The notes beneath the pieces are model-generated. The model worked only from the letters and a program-made list of their open reading frames with translations. It ran no database searches and was not told the DNA's origin. A DNA stretch of 64,000 nt from Beroe forskalii (taxonomy: Eukaryota > Ctenophora > Nuda > Beroida > Beroidae). The stretch is from assembly GCA_011033025.1 (NCBI GenBank), contig WFMF01000113.1, positions 372,001 through 436,000 of the forward strand, read 5' to 3'. The position numbers and the translations under genes were made by a program. Below, piece after piece: positions 53,671 through 64,000 of the stretch (within the stretch, counting starts at the first letter, position 1; each line of letters starts with the position of its first letter).

Positions 53671-55843
53671 TCTTATATATAATTTCGTAAGAGCACGTGA
53701 ATTATGTCTGTCTGTGCGGGCGCACAGTTTAAATTTGAGCTTGCCAAGAAAATATCAACTTATCAAGAGAAACGAACGAGGAAAATGTGCTTATTGGTGC
53801 CGTTGTTATGGGTACTGGAAACTGCACGTGCAGGTTATGATCAGTTGTATGCGAGTGCTTTCTGATACGTTGCTAACTGCTGCGTCGTGATTTTTGTTAA
53901 TTTTACGTCTTCTACATTGGAAATTAAAGATCTGAAGATAGAGAATGGGTATGACTGGCATCGAGGAGGCTATAGGTGATAGAATTCCTTCATGAATCAG
54001 TGGCAATGGTCAGTAAATTTATTAAATCGATGCTGAGTTGATGATTAAAATGGTTTCAAGCTAAATAATGTAAAAACGAGCAAGGATTGAAAGAAATTAA
54101 GATTCAGGGCAAAATCAAATTGAGCAAATTGGGCGTGGCATATATTATTGCAAACGAATTTGGGAATCATGGCGTAAATCAATGCATTATTCAACGTTCA
54201 GTATGCATACACAGTTCTCAGTTTGCAGTTCAATTAACTTCGTCATACAATTGCAATTAGACAAAACTGGCCTTCATGAATCATGGGTCAGCATTACTGA
54301 AAGTTAGAAACTAATTATTGTAAATTTTGCTCCTTCATAAACTTTTTCATATTTTAAAATTTGCAGGTGACTTAATTTAAGCTGGTGTGAATGACAGCTG
54401 AGTGCGCTTTGCATTAATTTTTTCCTGTTCCCAATCGCGTTTTTGTTTTACAAAAAGGCATTGAGAAAAGGTTAGCAGAGATCGTGTTTTTTGGGGGTTG
54501 TGTGTATACTACCTTTATGCGTACTGTTAAATCTGAAACAGGTGGTGGTGCTGCGCGCGACCGATTTTGGTCGTATGTACGTACGTACGTATGCTCCATT
54601 TTCGAGCATTCAACTGCTCCTTTATAATATCACTCGCGCCAATGTAGCTTGGTGTAGTGGCATTCTGTGCAATCTGCACTACAGCTGCTAGTACAGGTAT
54701 TCTGGTTCAATGCTCTGTTCATCCTAATGTAGCAGCATTGACTCTTTTTCAAAAAGTTCGTTATTCTTTAATGTCATCAAACTTTTCAATGATAAGAGTT
54801 GTATGAATTTCTTGAAATTCTCCATCAAATTTTGATTGGGTTTCAATCAAATTAACATTTTTTCTTTAATCAGGACACAATTGACAAGAAGCAATTTGTG
54901 TACGATCCATCATGATTGACTTTAGCAATTGTGTTGAGGAAAGTAAGAAATGAAAATTTGTCCCGGTACGTCATGAATTTACGGTATCTGAATCTTGGGT
55001 CTTGGCTAGAAAGATTTTTTTATAATCTTTCTCGTTATGTTCAATGTGGCACAGATGATCATAAAATCACAAATTTTGACGCCCGCAAGAACATTAAACT
55101 TGGTTGAATATCAATAGTCACCATGAGCAACTTTAAAGTGAGCTCTGACTGTGATATCTGAGCAACATAAACTCAAACTACAGAAACCTGTAAGGACAGA
55201 AAATAAAGTCATTTCGTGTGATATAATTATTGTCATCAATGGAAACGCTTGATGTGGGCACGAGACGTCGCACAAAACTCAAAACGAAACAACCAAGAAT
55301 GAATGGGTACGCGCGCAAACAGAACATGGCAGGTGTTGCCCACAAACAGAACATGGCAGGTGTTGCGCGCGCAATAAAATGCACGTGCGACTAGTGATCA
55401 CGTACGTTTCATGAAATCTAAGCGCTCGCCGAGGTTATAGAAAACGAGCGCAATTATTTTGTTCAGTTTATACTCACGAATGGAATATTTATAAAATTGA
55501 TAATTGATTCGATGACTCATGATGATGATGTTACACTTGATACAAAAGCGCATGCTGCATTATCGTCACCTCATCATGAGACGGACAATGGTCGAAGTTC
55601 AAATGACGGCGTATTTTAATGCCAGCCCCGGGGAACAGGAAATTAAGCGCCTGCATACGGGAACAACGGGCACAAGAAATGCGCCTGCAGGCGCAATTCT
55701 TGTTCCATTCTTCGATGCGGTAAAAATAGAAAAATCGTCTTGATAAATGATAACTTAAATTGCAATGGTGAAATTCTGCGAGGGAGGCGGGGCGTAGCAC
55801 CGCCGAGTGAGCTACGTTTTAGCAGGCCCAACGGGCCTGCTAG
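53671..55843 (+). mobile_element. Helitron-type element, copy B, with about 1.3 kb extra DNA
   Basis: Starts TCTTATATATAATTTCG after an A and ends with the AGCAGGCCCAACGGGCCTGC hairpin plus CTAG. The first 0.7 kb aligns with copy E. From about 54414 to 55760 it carries sequence absent from the others but related to 49370-50070. No replicase. Confidence 0.85.
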
Positions 55844-56536
55844 TCTTATATATAATTTCGTAAGAGCACGTGAATAATGTCTGTTTGTGCGGGCGCACAG
55901 TTTAAATTTGAGCTTGCCAAGAAAATATCAAGAGAAACGAAGGCTAAGCTGGGCTAAGTCGCGCCGTTGCTATGGAAACCAATTTTTGCACGTGCAGATT
56001 ATGATCAGTTCTATGCGAGTGCTTTCTGATACGTTGTTGACTGCTGCATTGTAGCGTTTGAAAGAACGGCGTGTTTACTGTTTTTCATTTAAAATTCAAG
56101 ATCTGAAGGTAGAGGGCGGGTATGGCTGGCATCGTGGAGGCTATTTGGGATAACATCTCTTCATAGATGTGGCAGACGTCGGTCGATTCAAGTCAATGCT
56201 GAGTTGATGGTAACGAAAAAATGTGAATTTAGAGAAATTTAAGATCGACCAAAAGCAAAGTCAAATTTAATCGAATTTGGGCATAGCACCTTGCGAATTT
56301 AGAAGACTGCTCTTGGCGCGAATCTTGGCGTTCAGTATGAGTACGATACTCGGTTAATAAATTTTCAGATCTAACATCATCATCATACAAGAGCAAATTA
56401 TAATAATCAAAATTTTCCGGTCCAGCATTACTAACCAACGAATAATGTTAATTTTGCTCCTTCATAAACTTTCTCTGAGCTTATTAAATTATTATTTGGT
56501 TCGGTATTATCTAGCAGGCCCAACGGGCTTTTCTAG
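55844..56536 (+). mobile_element. Helitron-type element, copy C, tandem after B
   Basis: Begins TCTTATATATAATTTCG immediately after the CTAG of copy B, and ends in a partial AGCAGGCCCAACGGGC hairpin and CTAG. 693 bp. Confidence 0.85.
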
Positions 56537-57037
56537 TCTATTACATAAAGTGAAGTTTCGCGTTTTTTTCCCCATCACTGTAAATTTTTTTGACCTTGCC
56601 AAGTAAATATCAAGAGAAATTAGGCTAAATGTCGCATATTGGTGCCGTTGCTATGGAAACTAATTTTTGTGCACGTGCAGATTATAATCAGTTCCATGCG
56701 AGTGCTTTCTATTACGCTACTACTGTTAAGTGCTGTGCTGTAGTTTTTGAAAATTTGACGATTTCTAAACTTCAAATTCAAGATCTCAAGATGGTGAATG
56801 GACATAACTTGAATAACGGAAGATATTTCATAAAACTGTGGCAGAGGTCGGCCGATTATCAGTACTTACTCGGTGATAACAATAGTCACTGCATTTGTGA
56901 AATTAACCGTCACGAGAAATTTAAGGTTTAAAAAAGTGTACAATCAATTTGAATGGTCATGTCTAAAATTTGCGAACGAGGTGCTGCGTAGCAGCGCCGA
57001 GTGAGCTGTGTGCTTGCAGGCCCAACGGGCCTGCTAG
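56537..57037 (+). mobile_element. Helitron-type element, copy D, tandem after C
   Basis: Begins TCTATTACATAAAGTG directly after the CTAG of C and ends with GCAGGCCCAACGGGCCTGC and CTAG followed by T. 501 bp. It keeps the internal GATTATAATCAGTTCCATGC and TAGCAGCGCCGAGTGAGCTG blocks. Confidence 0.85.
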
Positions 57038-57560
57038 TAAAACATATTTTCAAGATTTTTGCGTGGCCGAATATACGATTTTTCTTCGTAAAGTGGGCTA
57101 AAAGTGTAAAAAAAGGCAATTTCCAATATTTCTATAGTTCTAATTATATTTCAAAACTAGCCAAACTGTGTTCGTTAGGTATTCAGTTTCGCTGAACATA
57201 AATCATTAAAATGATTATCAATTATAATAATAAAGCACACATTTTTAACCCGCTTAACCATAATTAAGAAACTCAATTCTCTAGGCATCTAAGCGGTAAT
57301 AACTGTTGAGTGATGTTTCACATCCTTTTGGATCCTTTTCAAGAACATTTAATCACAAATGAGCATTATGGTAACATAAAACATTAAATCTAGCAGTTAT
57401 ATCAACAAAAAATCTTGCCTTTTGCCCTCCAGAAAAAATTAAAATTCTAAGTCAATCAAGTTTTGCACATCATCAATATTGTCTGAAAAAGCACATCTGA
57501 AGAAGTATGTTTTCAATGCAATTATAACATGCTAAAGTGAAGAACTTTGTTTCAGCTTTC
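57038..57560. other. AT-rich spacer
   Basis: Nothing recognisable. Confidence 0.5.
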
Positions 57561-57700
57561 TGGAGGGGGGTCGTGCCGTGATTACGTAATATTTGCCAAA
57601 AGAGGGGGGGATGGCCGAGACAACGTTTGATTATGGAGAGGGGAGAAGGGGAAAATGCCCAAAAAATGATTACGTAATATGTGAACGGTCCCTATAGCCT
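57560..57700. repeat. Unclassified repeat with duplicated GATTACGTAATAT
   Basis: Two copies of TGATTACGTAATAT lie about 95 bp apart in G-rich sequence, the second followed by GTGAACGGTCCCT. It looks like the end of an unclassified mobile element. The link is inference. Confidence 0.4.
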
Positions 57701-58954
57701 GTTTTCTTTAAATTAATTGCTTCCCTCAATAATTTACGGTCGTTCGAGCGAAAGTCGGTGATGCAAGTGCTCACAGTCTTACCTTGTAATTGAAATATGC
57801 AAGAAAACTTGTATGAGATTGATCGTGTATATAACGAAGCTTTCACCTGGAGCAAAGATGCCCTTAGGCAGTTGCAGAAACCCTATGGAAGATTAGAAAA
57901 CATTGATATGAGGGACGTTAACAAGCTGAACAAGCCGGATCTTGCTAGTTTGCTCTGTAGATCGCTGCACTATATGGGCGAATTGATGGGAAACGTCAGG
58001 GACTTACGGAATACGACCAGCTCAGTACAGAACGATCTCATAGAAAGTCAGAAAGGAGTGATCAGTGCCCAGAAAGAGCTCTCAGATTGTAAGAGTGAAT
58101 TACTGGAAACACTGAAAGATACCGTTAAATCAACTGTTGTTGACTCAGTAAAATCAGAATTCCAAACGTACAGTTCAATCGTAGAGAAATCGCAACCAAA
58201 GGAGCAAGTCATCAGCTCTCAAACGCTACAGAATGTTGTGAAAACCGTCGTACAGGAGGAGGACCGTAGTTGCAACGTCATTGTGTTTGGTCTGACTGAG
58301 GAGAACGGGAATGACAGCGAGTTAACAAACACAGTCAGTGAAGTATTCGAGAGTATCGGCCAGAAACCAAAAGTTGTAGAGACCTGCAGAATTGGCAACA
58401 AGTCAAGAAATAGTGACGCGGCAGCCAGACCAGTGAAAGTAAAAATCTCCAGCTCAATCGTTGCTGATCAGTTGGTTGCAAACGCTAGGAATCTCCGAAA
58501 TGTTGAGAAGTTCAAAGCTGTTTTTGTCTGTCCGGATCGATCACCAGAACAGCGTCAGATTCAGAGAGACTTGGTGAAGGAGATGAAGGAGATGGCCTCG
58601 AAGGAACCAGGGAAGACTTTCTTCATTAAGGGTGGACAAATACATTCCAGGGATAAGGTTGCCTTAAATGTATGAGTGTGTTTTTGTGGCACATTGATAG
58701 TTTTGTTGATTGATGCCGGTGAGAGTGTATTGCATGTTTTAGAGAATTGCTTTTCATGTGATCACACAGGACTGAATAGCCCTCGGGAGCGTGATAAGCG
58801 CTGTTAATTTCCCTGTTTTAAGATTCTGGCAATACTCTCTGGTTGAAGTACCATATTATTGTGTTTATAATGATCTATATTTATATATCCAATATACTTA
58901 GAAGCCCTTTGCGGTGCCCTCACGAGGGTTTTCAATCAATCAATCAAAATCAAA
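57700..58954 (+). mobile_element. LINE lacking ORF2 (non-LTR retrotransposon remnant)
   Basis: ORF1 is followed by only about 255 bp, ending in a small hairpin (GTGCCCTCACGAGGG) and a tandem CAATCAAT tail at 58933-58954, the 3' signature of CR1/L2-like LINEs. No endonuclease or reverse transcriptase sequence lies between. The 5' boundary is approximate. Confidence 0.7.
57797..58675 (+). CDS. LINE ORF1 protein (RNA-binding, coiled coil + RRM-like)
   Basis: A 292-codon open frame. ORF1 proteins of non-LTR retrotransposons bind the element RNA as coiled-coil oligomers. Here residues about 60-130 look like a coiled coil. Residues about 158-245 form an RRM-like segment with the hallmark DRSCNVIVFGL and a later FVCPDRSPEQR block, followed by a basic helix (QRQIQRDLVKEMKE). 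This pattern is common in ORF1 proteins of animal CR1/L2- and L1-like elements. No zinc knuckle is seen. The frame is intact. A domesticated single-exon gene is an alternative, but the LINE tail 260 bp downstream argues for a transposon origin. Confidence 0.75.
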   Translation: MQENLYEIDRVYNEAFTWSKDALRQLQKPYGRLENIDMRDVNKLNKPDLASLLCRSLHYMGELMGNVRDLRNTTSSVQNDLIESQKGVISAQKELSDCKSELLETLKDTVKSTVVDSVKSEFQTYSSIVEKSQPKEQVISSQTLQNVVKTVVQEEDRSCNVIVFGLTEENGNDSELTNTVSEVFESIGQKPKVVETCRIGNKSRNSDAAARPVKVKISSSIVADQLVANARNLRNVEKFKAVFVCPDRSPEQRQIQRDLVKEMKEMASKEPGKTFFIKGGQIHSRDKVALNV

Positions 58955-59099
58955 TGCACGAAGACACATGTATCAAAACGTACACCATCTACCTAATCAT
59001 ATGCTTATACGATGGGATAGAATATTATTATGATTAATTGATATCTGTCCATTCTGAGGTCCATCAATGGAATTCTCCCAATTTTTCGATTCCAAGGTG

Positions 59100-60545
59100 C
59101 TATTTTGTGCTGCTTGCGGTATTAGAAAGTCAGCAGGTGCGAGGCAGAAGCTCCTATCGGATCAGAGAATCTTCATCAAAAGTTCAAGGAAGTACCAGGA
59201 TATAAGCACCGACCAAAGAAGCATCAGCAGGAGCAGTCAATCCTGAAAACGTATGATACATGAATTTTCACAACTAATTAACCATCAATGATTATCAATC
59301 AATATCAGACCATTCAGAATTCAATTAAATTTTTCCAGTTTCTGATCCCCACCTGCTAATGATTATCATAGTTTACCTGTTGGATTATATTAGTATATTG
59401 CATCGAAAAGGTCTGCAGGTCAGCAGGTGTGGGGCAGTGCTCAGTAGCGTGTATTGGATCAGGGAACCTTCTTCAGCAGTTCAAGTCTATGAGTAGACAC
59501 TAGACAGGAGTAGGCAAACCTGGACACGTTTTTCAATTACATGAGTTTGATCAAGTTATTGACAACCGTCAACCTTCTACTCATACACCCAAATGGCAAT
59601 GTGATTACTGCATTATTTAATATCTGTCCATTCTATGGTGCTGGTAAGTAGGGGTAGCCCATGTATCAATTTTGAGATACATGGGCTTTTTGCCTCCTTG
59701 ACATGGGTTTAACTCAATCATACCCCTCACACAGTATGGTAGTATAGTGGACTCCATCATATATGATGGAGTCCACACCTTCGAATAACCCGATATATGA
59801 AGGATCATGGGCATTTGAGGTCAAAATTGCGTTTATTTGGGGCTCATATATTTGCCAACCCCATCAAGTCCCTTATTTCAACATTCAAACATATTTATGA
59901 AATCTAGCACTGTTCACCTGTTAGATTGCATTGTGTTGAAAAAGGTCTGCATGTGGTAGGTACTCAGTAACTTGCTTTAGATCAGGAAACATACTTCAGC
60001 AGTTCACTGAAGGCAGGAGACAGGAGTAGACAAACCTGGACAGGTATTACAATTAAATAAATAAATAAATTTTGACAATTATAAAGCACTTCTTTTAAGC
60101 AAGCTTTTACACAGAAGTGCTGGCTCCTTAACAATCAAATTAATATGTGACATTAGATAAAAATTACCTACAAAATTCCAAAATCTATGATTAACTAAAT
60201 GGGTAGCACATGAATATGAATTACATGAGTTTTAACAAATTAATGACCATCAACCTTATAGTTACAATGAATTAATGACATATTCAATATCTGGCAATAT
60301 TGAAATCTTAAATCTTTCCAGTTTCTTATCTCGAAATGTTACTTCATGATTATTATAGTTAACCTGTTGCATTGTATTGTATTCAACTGCAAGAAGTCTG
60401 CAGCTGCAAGCCGTAGGTAATTTGTAGCTCACATCATATCAGGGAACCTTCTTCTGCAGTTCAAGGAGGCACCAGTAGACAGGAGTAGGCAAATCTGGAC
60501 ATGTATTACCTACACGAGTTATAACAATTGAACATAGTGAACAAC
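59100..60545. repeat. Degenerate tandem array of about 120-bp blocks
   Basis: Four related blocks at about 59134-59250, 59410-59530, 59955-60045 and 60390-60510 share GGTCTGCAGGT, ATCAGGGAACCTTCTTCAGC, AGTTCAAG and GACAGGAGTAGGCAAACCTG in the same order. The spacers contain ACCTGTTGCATTGTATTG-like sequence. No conserved reading frame. Confidence 0.65.
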
Positions 60546-61008
60546 CATTAAACTTTTAAAATGAAATAACAACTTTCAATTGTAACTATAAGAGCTTCTC
60601 AGGGAATTTTTGAGTAATGCTGCCTTTGGTGCAGAGCCTGGATTGTTGTTAATTTAAATTTGTTCATATCCAAATAAGGAAGCTAGCTTGCATTTATGAA
60701 AGGGTTAATTTTTATGCCACAAACCTGGTTTCACTATGTAATGTGGATGAAGTAGATGCAATAATTGCCTCAATCTCTAAAATGAAAGAGTCTTGAATGG
60801 TCTATATATTTTCTGGGACATGGCATTATTGTGGCATGACTTATGCAGCTAAAGGGCTATCTTGGAGAAGCAGCAGTTACCAATTTAGTAGAGAAAAAAA
60901 ATCCATAAAATAAAGAATTTCTTTAAAACATAAATGTACAAGCATAGAAACAGTCTACATTTGTCACAAATATAGCCCCAATCCTTTTATAAAACATAAT
61001 TCATAAGA
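60546..61008. other. AT-rich spacer
   Basis: Nothing recognisable. Confidence 0.5.
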
Positions 61009-61872
61009 TCTTATATATAATTTGGAGATGGCACGTGAATTATGTCTGTCTGTGCGGGCGCACATTTTAAATTTGAGCTTGCCAAGAAAATATCAAGAGA
61101 AACGAAGGCTGCACCGGGCTAAGTCGCGCCGTTGCTATGGATACAGGTATTCTGCACGTGCAGATTATGATCAGTTCTATGCGAGTGCTTTCTGATACGT
61201 TTTTGACTGCTGTATTGTAGCGTTTGAACTTTTGAAGGAACGGCGTGTTTACTGTTTTTCATTTGAAATTCAAGATCTGAAGATGGAGGACAGGTAAGGC
61301 TGGCATCGTGGAGGCTTTTTCTGATAGCATCTCTTCATAAGTCTGTGGCAGACGTCGGTCGATTTAAATCAATGCTGAGTTGATGGTAACGGAAAATGTG
61401 AATTTAGAGGAATTTAAGATTGAACAAAATCAAAATCAAATTGAATCGAATTTGGGGCTAGCACATTGCGATTTTAAAATGCTGCTCTTGGCGTGAATCA
61501 ATGCTTTGATTCAACGTTCACTATGAGTACGTTACTCGGTTTTAATTTTAAGATTTAAATTCGTTATACAAGAGCAAATAATAATGATCAAAACTTGCAA
61601 GGTCCAGCATTACTAAAAGTTACCAATGAATAATGGTATTTCTGCTCCTTCATAAATTTTTTGAGAGCTTATTATTTGGTCATGCGCGCAATCATTTCTG
61701 TTTAATGCTGTTTTAATTTAGTTGCTCCGTAACTTTTGACTTGATTGGAGTTTTTTTGATGTGGTGAAAAGTATTTAATAAATTGAAGTTGCAGCGTTCC
61801 AAATTTGCGAACGAGGTGCTGCGTAGCAGCGCCGAGTGAGCTGTGTATTTGCAGGCCCATCGGGCCTGCTAG
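61009..61872 (+). mobile_element. Helitron-type element, copy E (best full-length copy)
   Basis: Starts TCTTATATATAATTTGG after A and ends GCAGGCCCATCGGGCCTGC then TAG, followed by T. 864 bp. The internal landmarks shared with A-D are ATGTCTGTCTGTGCGGGCGC, GATTATGATCAGTTCTATGC, TGCTGCGTAGCAGCGCCGAG. It encodes no Rep/helicase. Confidence 0.87.
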
Positions 61873-62394
61873 TAATTCATAATTCATGAATCAATTAACA
61901 ACATAAAATGATTAGATTTATAGCATCAAAAGCATTCAGATGGATAGCCCAATTATTCAATTAACCAAAGTATCCATGAAGCTCTATCCATTGCAGAATA
62001 CTTCTATTCATAGAAATTGATGTCTTGAAGAAAGATTTCTTTCTATTTCAAATAAATTCATAGAAATAAATAATTAAAATGGTTTATAGGATATTTTGAT
62101 TTAATACTGAAATTTAAGATCATTGATTCAACAGAAACATTTATTTCAAAACATGTGCCCATGGTTCATTAGAAAAATAATTCAACGGCCTTTTCATCGA
62201 ATTAATTTGAATAATTACTGCTCAAGGCAAAAATACAAAAAATCGACTCAAATAATTTTTGTCAGAATTCCATCTGCGCGTGCGCGCCACCGCGCCGCGC
62301 GAGCTAGATCGGCCGCCTAACGCTCGCGCGGCCACAGCAGGTGCAAACGACGTGCCCAATGGCCATTATGCTGAAATTAGATTCATGGAAGCGA
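61873..62394. other. AT-rich spacer ending in a CG-rich patch
   Basis: No gene. A GCGCGCCACCGCGCCGCGCG patch lies near 62283-62303. Confidence 0.5.
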
Positions 62395-62600
62395 GGAGGA
62401 TCAAAATTTTTTATGTGAAATAAAGTGAGCCTTCTCGGCCACTGCAGTGGACGAAAAGGCTCAAAAAAATTTACATAAAATTTTTTGATCCTCCTCGGCC
62501 ACGGGGTTGGACGAAAAGGCTCAAAAATTTTTACATAAAAATTTTTTTATGTAAAATTTTTTATGTAAAAAAAAGTGAGCCTGCTCGGCCACCGTACACC
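62395..62600. mobile_element. Foldback element, partial copy
   Basis: Shares GAGGATCAAAATTTTTTATG, GTGAGCC, CTCGGCCAC and AAAAAATTTT blocks with 48330-48860, arranged in alternating orientation, but lacks the telomere-like core. Confidence 0.65.
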
Positions 62601-62639
62601 AGTTTAGACTTTTAGAAACAATCTTTGCTCTAACCAGAT

Positions 62640-63080
62640 CCCTAGTTTTACGCGCGCGCCGCGCCTTGCTCGCGACACCCCTGGTTAGGGGAAAAACAAT
62701 CTCTGCCCTGAGATTGCAATTTTACAGTAGTACGGGTTGTTACTAAACGCGTATATCCCAGTTCGGAGTTCCCTGTTTGGCTCGCGCGCGGCGCGTACAC
62801 ACCTATGCACGCCTAGGGATAAAACAGGGTGTATTTGCTAAACACGTCTATCCCTGTTTGTGTTGCGCAACGGGCGCGCGCTTCGGGCCCGTAGGGATGT
62901 GCGGCGCGCACACGCACACCTTTGCGGGCATAGGAAGGTGTGTATGAGTCGAGAGTTTTCAGCCTCGCAAAAATTTTGCGGAGGAAAATAATCGCTAAGG
63001 GAAATGTTCCTAAGCCCACATAGGTGTGTGTATGCGCCGCATGCTTCCCTACGAAAGGAGTATACGTGTTTAGCAAAGGT
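62640..63080. repeat. CG-rich repeat related to 35450-36180
   Basis: Shares CTCGCGACACCCCTGG and GGTTAGGGG, ACACGT(C/T)TA(T/C)CCCTGTTTG and ACACACCTTTGCGGGC with the island between Axin and lamin. Confidence 0.6.
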
Positions 63081-63620
63081 AAATAGTAAAGGTTGTACAA
63101 ATCTTATGAATAATGAATTATCGAATTGTTTGCTAGATGCATCGACTGTGTTTTTCATAGATTAATGAATGATTAATATATTTTTCAATGTTAATGTCTA
63201 TAAAATAATATGGGCTGGAAGATCCAGCAGATTGGCCAATGAATTATTGACATGTTTATGAAATTAGTGTTGATGTAATATCAAAATTTTTTATTTTATT
63301 TATTTTTATTATTTTATTTTAACAAATAACTGAAATTTCATGCAATTTTTAATAAACAATGAATAATTCAATTTCAGAGCAACTGATCAAATATGGGATG
63401 GAATTATTAATTGTTGTCTTGTTAGTTTTTAAATGGTTTTGATGTTAAACTTTTAATCTAAATGCCTCAAGACAGAGTATATTTCAATTACTGTGTTGTA
63501 AAATGTTTTAATTGAATTAAATTGGATTCCATTTTGGTCATTGATTCACAAATAGAGTTTTCTTTGAAAAACATTAGGTGGTTTCATCATTCTGCATCAA
63601 TCCAATGGACTGATCAAATG
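63080..63620. other. AT-rich sequence before the window edge
   Basis: Nothing recognisable beyond a TTTTATT-type run near 63285-63320. Confidence 0.5.
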
Positions 63621-63624
63621 AAAA

Positions 63625-64000
63625 ATGCACACAATACACTTTTATGATGATGTCCCTGCAAAACAGCAAGTGCAAGAAATTGTGCATGTTTTCATTTCAT
63701 CAATGGATGCGGAACAATGCAGGTGCCTAACACTGAATCATCCTATCTTGTTAGACATTGTCTGACCTGCTGCTGGTGTGCATTGGGGATCCTTGCACAG
63801 TGCTTACTTTTCACATGGGCCCATCAACAACAGACAAATCCTATCCTAACTACCTAAACATTCAATGGAATATAATCTGTAATCCTGTATCATAGCTACT
63901 ATGCTCTTACAAAATACATAATTCAAGTTCTCTGTTTTAGCTGGCTGACATCTTCTTGGATAGGGATGGCCCTAATCTGGCAGAGGGGCCAACATCAACT
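63625..64000 (+). CDS. Possible start of an unidentified gene running off the window
   Basis: A first open stretch at 63625-63722 (ATG, then TIHFYDDVPAKQQVQEIVHV) ends at caatgcag|gtgcct. A second begins after ctgttttag at 63941 and is open to the window end. The phases can be joined, and the second part is open in two frames. I do not recognise a family, and chance is a real possibility. Confidence 0.22.

Overview
The window is animal nuclear DNA. It holds introns with GT-AG ends, kilobase-scale introns, dispersed transposons, undepleted CpG, and two genes found only in animals: Axin (RGS plus DIX) and a nuclear lamin (coiled-coil rod plus lamin-tail domain). Both proteins are divergent. The lamin shows no CaaX box, and the Axin shows no obvious beta-catenin helix. 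I infer an invertebrate, quite possibly a non-bilaterian such as a sponge, but the sequence alone does not settle the phylum.

Layout. 1-14162 has no convincing gene body. It carries CCAAT-box and E-box (CACGTG) clusters, one possible upstream first exon (4751-4781), a 0.5 kb TA-flanked inverted-repeat transposon (11872-12369) and several copies of a short palindromic element with a CRE core. 14163-33890 (+) is Axin, reconstructed as ten exons whose phases all fit (about 703 aa). There is one +1 frame change inside the RGS exon. 33891-37658 is the tail-to-tail gap between the two genes. It holds a CG-rich nested inverted-repeat island and a foldback decamer minisatellite. 37659-46459 (-) is the lamin, reconstructed as thirteen exons (about 661 aa). 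A minisatellite sits on one of its splice acceptors and is built from copies of that intron/exon junction. 46460-64000 is mostly repeats: foldback elements with telomere-like cores, hairpin elements, Helitron-type elements in head-to-tail arrays, and a LINE remnant that keeps ORF1 but lacks ORF2. A possible start of another gene lies at the right edge.

Function. Axin is the scaffold of the beta-catenin destruction complex in Wnt signalling, and lamin is the intermediate-filament protein of the nuclear envelope. They are neighbours in convergent orientation, and nothing suggests they are co-regulated. I recognised no tRNA, rRNA, CRISPR array, retroviral or LTR element, or Polinton.

Exon coordinates were read by eye from splice consensus, reading frame and domain homology. 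Transcript data would be decisive for the first and last exons of both genes.
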